DNA of 12,819 nt from Kiritimatiellia bacterium (lineage in GTDB: Bacteria; Verrucomicrobiota; Kiritimatiellia; RFP12; DVOR01). Positions 7,491 to 12,819 of this stretch are shown in pieces. The DNA is taken from assembly GCA_017548245.1 (NCBI GenBank), contig JAFYMU010000068.1:1-12819 (forward strand). The letters are read 5' to 3'. Numbering within the stretch: position 1 is the first letter of the stretch; every line of letters begins with the position of its first letter. The notes beneath the pieces were generated by a model. The model was given only the letters and a program-made list of their open reading frames with translations, was not told the DNA's origin and did not search any database. A program made the translations under genes and the position numbers.

Positions 7491-7564
7491 TGGAGGCGCG
7501 AATCGGAGTCGAACCGATCTAGAAGGATTTGCAGTCCTCTGCCTAACCGCTTGGCTATCACGCC
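7491..7564 (-). tRNA. tRNA-Cys (anticodon GCA)
   Basis: A 74-base tRNA fold on the minus strand. The acceptor stem GGCGTGA pairs with TCGCGCC (one T-G pair). The D stem is GCC/GGC. The anticodon stem GAGGA/TCCTT holds the loop CTGCAAA with anticodon GCA. The variable loop is short, and the T stem ATCGG/CCGAT holds the loop TTCGACT. The discriminator base is U73, a known identity element for tRNA-Cys, and CCA is encoded in the DNA. It stands alone with its own promoter and terminator and is not part of a tRNA cluster. Confidence 0.97.
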
Positions 7565-7578
7565 CTAAAACGCACATA

Positions 7579-7607
7579 ATAATATAAGATTTCAAAATCA
7601 TTTGCAA
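7579..7607 (-). promoter_or_regulatory. Promoter for tRNA-Cys
   Basis: On the minus strand TTGCAA (7602-7607) and TATTAT (complement of 7579-7584) are spaced by exactly 17 bases. They match the sigma-70 consensus at four and five of six positions. Predicted initiation lies 6-9 bases after the -10 box, just before the first tRNA base at 7564. The surrounding sequence is strongly A/T-rich. Confidence 0.7.
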
Positions 7608-7672
7608 GTACTATTTTTCAAAAAGCGCATTTTACCTCCCAAAAAGCCTCTTTTCGCCTCTCTTTACAACAA

Positions 7673-7700
7673 ATTCGGCGAGGATTACCCCTCGCCGAAT
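7673..7700 (-). terminator. Stem-loop, probable terminator after the lepA-DUF212 unit
   Basis: ATTCGGCGAGG (7673-7683) pairs perfectly with CCTCGCCGAAT (7690-7700) around a 6-base loop, an 11-base GC-rich stem. The tail on the minus strand is TTGTTGT rather than a pure T-run, so termination may be less efficient. It starts 28 bases after the stop codon. Confidence 0.7.
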
Positions 7701-7728
7701 GGACTGTTGCGCTTGTGTTTATCCCAAC

Positions 7729-8235
7729 TTAGATGCCAGGCCAACCCAATTTGCGCCACAACAACATCACGCAAATCGCCACAATTGTGCCAGTAATCAT
7801 ACCGCCCAACACCTCTGTGCGCGTGTGTCCCAACATCTCCTTAAGCGGTTTCGCCGAGAAACGATGTTCCTTAAAGAGTTGACGCGTCAATTTATTCAAC
7901 AAACGCGCCTGCTGCCCTGCTGCGCGACGCACCGTTGCGGCATCAAACATCGTAATCGTAGCCACCACGCTGGCGAGCACCGTCACTGGCGCATCCCAAC
8001 CGATACCCATGCCCAAGCTCACAAAGATGCCCACCACCGTCGAAGAGTGCGCACTCGGCATCCCGCCCGTACTCATCAAGTAGGTGAAATCCACGCTCTT
8101 CGTGCGAATGGCACCACGCGTCATCTTAATCGTCTGCGCGACGCACCACCCCATGAATCCACTCCAAAAGTAGGGATTCAAGAAAAAGGACCAAAAATCA
8201 CCATGAAGCGGCTGTGTTGTGATTAACTCGTTCAT
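7729..8235 (-). CDS. Divergent PAP2-family (DUF212, YuiD-like) membrane protein
   Basis: A 168-residue membrane protein of the divergent PAP2 group related to acid phosphatase/vanadium haloperoxidase folds. It contains TGGMPSAHSS (56-65), the family's phosphatase-like motif with Ser61 and His63. It also has FDAATVRRAAGQQA (97-110), the helix LKEMLGHTRTEVLGG (131-145) and hydrophobic segments at about 15-35, 60-98 and 143-160. The length suits the family (about 150-170). Its reaction is not firmly established; a lipid- or isoprenoid-phosphate phosphatase role is only a possibility from the fold. The start ATG overlaps the lepA stop as ATGA, with a strong GGAGG 4 bases upstream, so translation is coupled to lepA. 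Confidence 0.9.
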   Translation of the reverse strand: MNELITTQPLHGDFWSFFLNPYFWSGFMGWCVAQTIKMTRGAIRTKSVDFTYLMSTGGMPSAHSSTVVGIFVSLGMGIGWDAPVTVLASVVATITMFDAATVRRAAGQQARLLNKLTRQLFKEHRFSAKPLKEMLGHTRTEVLGGMITGTIVAICVMLLWRKLGWPGI

Positions 8236-10046
8236 TTCTCCTCCGTCGTTCCTCGTAAAACTGCAATAAACGCACTCTGCGGCACGTTCACCGAACCAAA
8301 TTCCTTCATGCGCTTCTTACCTTCGGCCTGTTTCTTCAGCAACTTCTGCTTACGCGTCACGTCACCGCCATACAGTTTCGCCGTCACGTCCTTACGGAAG
8401 GGGCGAATATCCTCACGCGCAATAATCGTGCGACCAATGCAAGCCTGCACCGGAATCTTAAACATGTGCGGCGGAATCGTCTCACTCAACGCCTTGCACA
8501 TCTGCTTACCACGCGCCACCGCACGATCCTTATGGACCATGCAGCTAAAGGCATCCACAGGTTCGGAATTCAACAAAATATCCATGCGCACAATGTCGCT
8601 CGCCTGATGACCATGCGGTTCATAGTCCATCGACGCATAACCGCGCGAAATTGACTTCAACGTATCATGGAAGTCGATTAAGATTTCGTTCAACGGCAAG
8701 ATGCACGTCAAAATCACACGCTGCGCATCCAACGTCTCCGTGCAATCCACCACGCCACGACGTTCCATCACCAAACGCATGATATCGCCCATGCAATTAC
8801 TCATCGTGATGATACGCGCCTTAATCATCGGCTCCTCAATCATCTCGATACGCGTCACATCGGGCAAGAGCACCGGGTTGTCAATCTCCATCACCGTGCC
8901 ATCCTTCAACGTCACCTTATAGATAACCGCAGGATGCGTATTGATGATATCCAACTGGAATTCGCGGCGCAAACGTTCCTGCACCACCTCCATATGGAGC
9001 AAACCCAAGAAGCCGCAACGGAAACCGAAGCCCAACGCCACCGAACTCTCCGCGTGGAAGGTAAAGGCCGAGTCATTCAAATGCAACTTCTCAAGCCCCG
9101 TGCGCACCTTATTGTACTCATCCGTACTCACCGGATAAATACCGCAAAACACCGTTGGGTGAATTTCCTTAAAGCCATTCAACGGTTCATCCGCGCCATC
9201 ACGATCATACGTCAACGTATCGCCGATCTTGATTTCAGACGGATCCTTAATCGCCCCCACGATATAACCCACCTGACCTGCTTCCAACTTATCCACAGGC
9301 TTCTGCGACGGCGAGAAAATGCCCACTTCCTTCACCGGCGTCGACTGCCCCGTGCTCATAAAGCGCAACATGTCGCCCGCACGAATGCAACCATCTACCA
9401 CGCGCACATACGTAATTACGCCGCGATAGATATCAAACACCGAGTCAAACACCAACGCGCGCAACGTCCCATCCGGCTTATCCGTCATCGGCGGCGGTAC
9501 ACGTTTAATCACCTCCTCCAACACCTCCGGCACACCCTCACCCGTCTTTGCCGAAATCTTCAACACCGGATCCACCGGAATCCCCAACACATCCTCAATC
9601 TGCTGAATCACACCCGGCACATCCGCGCTCGGCAAATCCACCTTATTGAGCACAGGAATGATCTCCAGATTCGCATCAATTGCCAAATACGCATTCGCAA
9701 CCGTCTGCGCCTCCACACCCTGTGCCGCATCGACCACCAAAATGGCGCCCTCACACGCACCCATCGCACGACTCACCTCATACGCGAAGTCCACATGCCC
9801 AGGCGTGTCGATCAAATTCAAACGATACACCTGACCATCCTTAGCCGTGTACTCCATCGTCACCGGATGACTCTTAATCGTGATTCCACGTTCACGCTCC
9901 AAATCCATCGCATCCAACGTCTGCTCCTTCAGCTGACGCGGGTCAATAGCTTTAGTCAACTCCAAAATGCGATCCGACAACGTCGTTTTACCGTGGTCGA
10001 TATGAGCGATAATACAAAAATTGCGTGTGCGTTCTAACTCTGTCAT
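8232..10046 (-). CDS. lepA: Elongation factor 4 (LepA), ribosome-associated GTPase
   Basis: A 604-residue protein of the normal length for LepA/EF4, a GTPase that acts on the ribosome and is involved in back-translocation or 30S maturation. GTPase motifs are G1 AHIDHGKT (14-21), G2 RGIT (53-56), G3 DTPGH (80-84), G4 NKVD (134-137) and G5 SAKTG (165-169). These are followed by the EF-G-like domains and the LepA-specific C-terminal domain with KLYGGDVTRKQKLL and EGKKRMKEFGSVNVPQSAF. The last segment distinguishes it from EF-G, TypA and RF3. There is no export signal. The ribosome site before the ATG is weak (GAGTAG). A candidate promoter lies about 26-56 bases upstream. The DUF212 gene is coupled directly behind it. 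Confidence 0.98.
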   Translation of the reverse strand: MTELERTRNFCIIAHIDHGKTTLSDRILELTKAIDPRQLKEQTLDAMDLERERGITIKSHPVTMEYTAKDGQVYRLNLIDTPGHVDFAYEVSRAMGACEGAILVVDAAQGVEAQTVANAYLAIDANLEIIPVLNKVDLPSADVPGVIQQIEDVLGIPVDPVLKISAKTGEGVPEVLEEVIKRVPPPMTDKPDGTLRALVFDSVFDIYRGVITYVRVVDGCIRAGDMLRFMSTGQSTPVKEVGIFSPSQKPVDKLEAGQVGYIVGAIKDPSEIKIGDTLTYDRDGADEPLNGFKEIHPTVFCGIYPVSTDEYNKVRTGLEKLHLNDSAFTFHAESSVALGFGFRCGFLGLLHMEVVQERLRREFQLDIINTHPAVIYKVTLKDGTVMEIDNPVLLPDVTRIEMIEEPMIKARIITMSNCMGDIMRLVMERRGVVDCTETLDAQRVILTCILPLNEILIDFHDTLKSISRGYASMDYEPHGHQASDIVRMDILLNSEPVDAFSCMVHKDRAVARGKQMCKALSETIPPHMFKIPVQACIGRTIIAREDIRPFRKDVTAKLYGGDVTRKQKLLKKQAEGKKRMKEFGSVNVPQSAFIAVLRGTTEEK

Positions 10047-10071
10047 AGTACTACTCTATAGAATGTCGCCT

Positions 10072-10102
10072 ATTTTAGCATAAACTGCCCCACTCCGCAC
10101 AA
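10072..10102 (-). promoter_or_regulatory. Weak candidate promoter for lepA
   Basis: On the minus strand TAAAAT (complement of 10072-10077; five of six consensus positions) follows TTGTGC (complement of 10097-10102), but at 19 bases, longer than ideal. An overlapping TATGCT could serve as an alternative -10. It lies between the fumarase-type gene terminator and lepA, so some promoter is expected here. Confidence 0.35.
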
Positions 10103-10187
10103 CCTCCACCCTATTCTCCACATCACATCCCCTTTCGCCCGCGTAGCAAGCATCCTCCCGCACAACGTCGTTTTTCAGGTGTGCAAC

Positions 10188-10216
10188 AAAAAAGGACGTC
10201 GAGTGACGTCCTTTTT
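10188..10216 (-). terminator. Intrinsic terminator after the fumarase beta-type gene
   Basis: AAAAAGGACGTC (10189-10200) pairs perfectly with GACGTCCTTTTT (10205-10216), a 12-base stem with a GAGT tetraloop. T-runs flank it on both strands, so it could also stop plus-strand transcripts. It lies 20 bases past the stop codon. Confidence 0.93.
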
Positions 10217-10236
10217 CAGCGTTGTCGCAGATAATC

Positions 10237-10815
10237 TTACGACTTGAGCAGTTTTTCAAGTTGTTGTGCCGAGTGTTCTTGCACTTGTTTGTAGAGGCTA
10301 TTGCCGTGGGCGTCCATTGCCACGGTGACAGGGAAGTTGCGAACGCGCAGATGCCACATCGCCTCTGCGGCGCCAAAATCTTCCAAAAAGTCAACACCTT
10401 CAACGCATTCCACCGCATTGGCGATGCTTGTCGCGGCGCCCCCTACTGCCTGCAGATAGACGCAACCATATTGACGGCAGGCTTCCAAGGTCTTTTCGCC
10501 CATGCCGCCCTTGCCGATAATCATGCGCAACCCAAAGCGCGCAATCACATCGGCCTCATAGGGTTCTTCACGCGAAGAGGTGGTGGGGCCACCGGCAACC
10601 ATCTGCCACTGCACCGCTCCCTCTTCCGTTTCACGTTGCACCATCACAGGGCCGCAATGATAGAGTGCCGAGGTCTTCAGATCAACGCCTTCAGGAAGCG
10701 TGCCGCCGTCATGCAGATGTTTATGGAAACGATCGCGCCCTGTATGCACAATCCCATCCAACAACAACGTCTCACCCAATTTCAACGTGCGCACATCAAG
10801 TGTTGCAATATCCAT
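10237..10815 (-). CDS. Class I fumarate hydratase / tartrate dehydratase beta-type subunit, standing alone
   Basis: A 192-residue protein matching the C-terminal (beta) half of Fe-S class I hydro-lyases (FumA/FumB C-terminal domain, TtdB). These enzymes interconvert fumarate and malate, or dehydrate tartrate. Conserved pieces are HTGRDRFHK (24-32), HCGPV (53-57), GPTTSSREEPY (76-86), GKGGMG (101-106), FGAAEAMW (147-154) and MDAHGNSLY (167-175). The alpha subunit, which carries the 4Fe-4S cluster, is normally adjacent or fused but is not in this window; leuA lies upstream and lepA downstream, each across a terminator. An active enzyme would need an alpha subunit made elsewhere. GAGGG lies 6 bases before the ATG. 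No promoter is clear in the 26 bases after the leuA terminator. Fumarase versus tartrate dehydratase cannot be decided; fumarase is more common. Confidence 0.9.
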   Translation of the reverse strand: MDIATLDVRTLKLGETLLLDGIVHTGRDRFHKHLHDGGTLPEGVDLKTSALYHCGPVMVQRETEEGAVQWQMVAGGPTTSSREEPYEADVIARFGLRMIIGKGGMGEKTLEACRQYGCVYLQAVGGAATSIANAVECVEGVDFLEDFGAAEAMWHLRVRNFPVTVAMDAHGNSLYKQVQEHSAQQLEKLLKS

Positions 10816-10841
10816 AACGCGCCCTCATCACCTCTCAAACG

Positions 10842-10890
10842 AAAAACGGCAAAACGGAGGTTAGTGTTTCCCAATTCCGTTTTGCCGTTT
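10842..10890 (-). terminator. Intrinsic terminator after leuA
   Basis: AAACGGCAAAACGGA (10844-10858) pairs perfectly over 15 bases with its complement at 10876-10890; the loop is 17 bases. On the minus strand the stem runs into TTTTTCGTTTG. It begins 17 bases after the leuA stop codon. Confidence 0.9.
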
Positions 10891-10907
10891 CATTAACCTA
10901 GCGTGTC

Positions 10908-12476
10908 TTAGACCAAACCGCCTGCAGCCATCACCGAAGCATTGACCGCCATACGCTGTTCATCTTCCAGCAAACCGTTCAATGCGTGGACATAAGCACG
11001 GATTGCCGCTTCAATGATGTCCTGTGCCACACCGCGGCCCAAGTAGACCTTCTGGTTATGACGCACGCGCAAATCGCATTCGCCCTGTGCATCGACGTTG
11101 GAGGTCACGGCCGAGACCGAGAAGTTTTCCACGGTGACATGGAGGTTCAACATCTTGTTAATGGCGTTGAAGGAGGCTTCAATCGGACCATTACCCATGG
11201 CGACCTCTTCCACCGAGTTGCCATCCACGCGCAGGCGCACGGTCGAGACGTTGGTCGTGGTGTTACCGGTCGAGGTGAGGAAGCGTTCGAAGACCAACTT
11301 CTGCTGAGCATCGTTGCGCATTTCCAAACCACGTGCCAACGCTTCAATATCGGCGTCGGTAACGACCTTCTTCGCATCAGCCAACTCCTTGAAGCGGCCG
11401 AAGAGTTCCTGCAAGTGTTCTTCCGAGAGGATGATACCGAGCTGTTCCAAGCGATCCTTGAGCGCGTGCTTACCAGAATGCTTACCGAGCACCATCTGAC
11501 TCTGCGTCAAGCCCACCGATTCAGGGGTCATGATTTCATAGGTTTCGCGGTTCGCGAGCATGCCATGCTGGTGAATACCCGATTCATGTGCGAAGGCGTT
11601 CTGACCAACGATAGCCTTGTTATTCTGCACGCGGCTACCCGTCACCGAACACACGCAGCGGCTCGTCGACATGATACGCGTGGTATCCACATCGCAACGC
11701 AGCCCTTCGAAGAAGTCACGACGCGTACGCAGCGCCATTACGATTTCTTCCAACGCAGCGTTACCCGCGCGTTCGCCGATGCCATTCACCGTACATTCGG
11801 CCTGACCAGCACCCGCACGCAACGCGGCGAGCGTATTTGCCGTTGCCAAACCGAGATCGTTGTGACAGTGCACTGCGATCGTCGCATTAGTCACATTCGG
11901 CACATGTTCCATCACGCGAGCGATGCGTGCGCCAAACTCTTCAGGGATATCATAACCCACCGTATCGGGCAAGTTCACCGTGGTAGCGTCAGCAGCAATC
12001 ACGGCTTCAATCACGCGCCACGAGAATTCTTCTTCAGTACGCGTGTAGTCTTCCAAGGAAAATTGAATATTCGGGCAGAGACTGCGGGCATAACGCACCA
12101 TCGTCGTCGCCTGCTCCAACACCTGTTCAGGACTCATGCGCAGCTTAAACTGCATGTGCACAGGGCTCGTGGCCAAGAAGGTGTGAATGCGCGGATTTAC
12201 GGCATCGCGCACAGCGGCCCAAGCCTGGTCAATATCACCCTTCAGCGCACGCGCCAACGAGGCCACAGAGCTCGTCTTGACCTGACGGGCAATTGCTTGA
12301 ACGCTTTCGAAGTCGCCCGGCGAAGCAATCGCAAAGCCAGCTTCAATCACATCCACCTTCAACGCTTCAAGATTGCCTGCCACCAGCAACTTGTCATGCA
12401 ACTTCATGCTGCAACCAGGGCTCTGTTCGCCATCACGGAGCGTGGTATCAAAGATGGTAATCTTGCGTGTACTCAT
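10908..12476 (-). CDS. leuA: 2-isopropylmalate synthase
   Basis: A 522-residue enzyme for the first committed step of leucine synthesis: 2-oxoisovalerate plus acetyl-CoA gives 2-isopropylmalate. The catalytic TIM barrel has DTTLRDGEQSPG (10-21, metal ligand Asp11), LPDTVGY (169-175), HCHND (203-207, metal ligands His203 and His205), NGIGERAGNAALEE (231-244) and HESGIHQHG (297-305). The C-terminal regulatory domain, about 395-510, has GNGPIEASFNAI (428-439) and GRGVAQDIIEA (480-490). It is the usual site of leucine feedback binding. Length and the regulatory domain favour LeuA over homocitrate synthase, though citramalate synthase-like activity cannot be fully excluded. AGGAA lies 8 bases before the ATG. 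Upstream is a Leu-codon leader peptide and attenuator, and downstream a strong terminator, so leuBCD are not co-transcribed here. Confidence 0.95.
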   Translation of the reverse strand: MSTRKITIFDTTLRDGEQSPGCSMKLHDKLLVAGNLEALKVDVIEAGFAIASPGDFESVQAIARQVKTSSVASLARALKGDIDQAWAAVRDAVNPRIHTFLATSPVHMQFKLRMSPEQVLEQATTMVRYARSLCPNIQFSLEDYTRTEEEFSWRVIEAVIAADATTVNLPDTVGYDIPEEFGARIARVMEHVPNVTNATIAVHCHNDLGLATANTLAALRAGAGQAECTVNGIGERAGNAALEEIVMALRTRRDFFEGLRCDVDTTRIMSTSRCVCSVTGSRVQNNKAIVGQNAFAHESGIHQHGMLANRETYEIMTPESVGLTQSQMVLGKHSGKHALKDRLEQLGIILSEEHLQELFGRFKELADAKKVVTDADIEALARGLEMRNDAQQKLVFERFLTSTGNTTTNVSTVRLRVDGNSVEEVAMGNGPIEASFNAINKMLNLHVTVENFSVSAVTSNVDAQGECDLRVRHNQKVYLGRGVAQDIIEAAIRAYVHALNGLLEDEQRMAVNASVMAAGGLV

Positions 12477-12520
12477 GGTTTGGTTCCTGTTTTTATTCGG
12501 TCTCTCGGGAGGCAGAGGTC

Positions 12521-12565
12521 CTAAAACAACAATGGCCCCCGCCGTTACTTACCCTGCGGAGGCCA
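12521..12565 (-). terminator. Attenuator-type terminator in the leuA leader
   Basis: On the RNA, GGCCTCCGC (complement of 12556-12564) pairs with GCGGGGGCC (complement of 12534-12542), a 9-base stem with one U-G pair. An outer U-A pair extends it to 10. The loop has 13 bases. The tail is AUUGUUGUUUU, U-rich but interrupted. It ends about 45 bases before the leuA start and 21 bases after the leader-peptide stop, the place expected for an attenuator. Confidence 0.75.
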
Positions 12566-12585
12566 ATTGGTGTGCATCAAACGCG

Positions 12586-12675
12586 TTACTTACACTGCAT
12601 GACGCTCCGCTTTTCATCGCCTTTAAGCGACAAAAGGGTAAGTCGAAACAACGTGTTCTGCGTATTGAATGTCAT
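12586..12675 (-). CDS. leuL: leu leader peptide (29 residues, five Leu codons in nine)
   Basis: A short frame starting at ATG (12673-12675) and ending at TAA (12586-12588). The peptide is MTFNTQNTLFRLTLLSLK followed by GDEKRSVMQCK. Residues 9-17 contain Leu at 9, 12, 14, 15 and 17 (TTG, CTT, CTT, TTG, CTT). Such a run just upstream of leuA and of a terminator hairpin is the mark of a leader peptide whose translation measures charged tRNA-Leu. I see no clear Shine-Dalgarno before the ATG; transcription may begin close to the start codon. The reading frame stays open upstream into the repeat region to the window edge, so a longer protein is formally possible, but the repeat-derived residues do not look like a protein. 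Confidence rests on codon content plus context. Confidence 0.75.
   Translation of the reverse strand: MTFNTQNTLFRLTLLSLKGDEKRSVMQCK
12605..12653 (-). promoter_or_regulatory. Alternative-pairing segments of the leuA attenuator
   Basis: On the RNA, GCGGAG (complement of 12605-12610), inside the leader-peptide frame, can pair with CUCCGC in the 5' arm of the terminator (complement of 12556-12561). That would act as an antiterminator. Upstream, the Leu-codon stretch CGTTGTTTCGACTTACCCT (complement of 12635-12653) can pair with AGTGTAAGTAACG at the leader-peptide stop (complement of 12584-12596), with one mismatch and one bulge, giving the 1:2 protector hairpin of the classical model. Pairings were found by eye; energies were not computed. 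Confidence 0.55.
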
Positions 12676-12706
12676 AACGGCGCATACAATAACAAAACCC
12701 TCACCC

Positions 12707-12720
12707 CTCCGCAAGCGGAA
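12707..12720. promoter_or_regulatory. Short inverted repeat upstream of the leu leader
   Basis: TCCGC and GCGGA flank a 2-base centre (12709-12720, minus-strand reading TCCGCTTGCGGA). A weak promoter-like pair overlaps it on the minus strand: TTGCGG, 17 bases, TATTGT (three and four of six consensus positions). It could be an operator or chance. If the promoter is real, the leader transcript would begin almost at the leader-peptide ATG. Confidence 0.25.
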
Positions 12721-12743
12721 AATAAGGAAATTGTTCGGAATTA

Positions 12744-12819
12744 GGGTTCTAGGTTCTAAGTTCTGGGTTCCCGGAGTTTCCGGACGTTCCAGATGTTCCG
12801 GAGGTTCCGGAATCCACAC
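12744..12819. repeat. Degenerate short tandem repeat, unit 7 then 9 bases (runs off the right edge)
   Basis: The core GTTCT/GTTCC recurs at 12746, 12753, 12760, 12767, about 12777, 12786, 12795 and 12804. Spacings are 7, 7, 7, 10, 9, 9 and 9. The left half has units like AGGTTCT and the right half units like GTTCCGGAN. I see no gene or stable hairpin in it. It may continue beyond the window. Confidence 0.8.

Noticed and set aside
7376..7561. Minus-strand 61-codon frame crossing the tRNA gene
   Set aside because: It is read through tRNA-Cys and its terminator, with no ribosome site or protein-like features.
12499..12521. Second hairpin between the attenuator and leuA (CTCT ... AGAG with flanking GG/CC)
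   Set aside because: It has only four continuous pairs plus two beyond a mismatch, too weak to claim as a regulatory element.
12480..12720. T-box riboswitch in front of leuA
   Set aside because: I found no AGGGUGGNACCGCG-like T-box bulge. The Leu-codon leader peptide explains the region better.
12586..12819. A 77-codon minus-strand frame taken as one protein
   Set aside because: The upstream half is repeat-derived. Only the last 29 codons make sense, as a leader peptide.
12744..12819. CRISPR array
   Set aside because: Units are 7-9 bases, degenerate and without spacers, and no cas genes are present.

Overview
The window is an ordinary-looking stretch of a bacterial chromosome, close to 50% GC by eye. 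It holds nine complete protein genes, one short leader-peptide gene, one tRNA and the last 29 codons of a tenth gene. Apart from that edge fragment everything reads on the minus strand. The genes are envelope and housekeeping functions typical of a diderm bacterium: an FtsW-type glycosyltransferase, a LysM lipoprotein with a clean lipobox, LepA, Tex and Dus. No gene fixes the phylum. A PVC-type lineage (Verrucomicrobiota, Kiritimatiellota or Lentisphaerota) is a weak guess from protein style only.

Layout from left to right: (1) the C-terminus of a XerC/XerD-type tyrosine recombinase on the plus strand (1-90), which converges on a tex-dus pair on the minus strand across a bidirectional terminator (108-141). 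(2) A parvulin-type prolyl isomerase without a signal peptide (3468-4367), closed by its own terminator. (3) An ftsW-HAD hydrolase pair with overlapping ends (4447-6208). (4) A LysM lipoprotein (6288-7337) with a visible promoter and terminator. (5) tRNA-Cys(GCA) with a good promoter and terminator (7455-7607). (6) A lepA-DUF212 pair joined by an ATGA overlap (7729-10046). (7) A lone fumarase beta-type subunit (10237-10815). (8) leuA (10908-12476), preceded by a 340-base control region.

The most informative part is the leuA upstream region. It encodes a 29-residue peptide with five Leu codons in nine positions, followed by a GC-rich hairpin with a U-rich tail, an antiterminator-like partner segment, and a 9-base exact complement between the Leu codons and the terminator loop. 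Together these look like a classical ribosome-mediated leu attenuator. Upstream of it, at the window edge, is a short-unit degenerate repeat whose period changes from 7 to 9 bases.

Almost every transcription unit ends in a strong, compact stem-loop with A/T flanks, so the window is organised as short independent units rather than one operon. I found no mobile element, CRISPR array or phage gene, and no wholly new multi-gene system.
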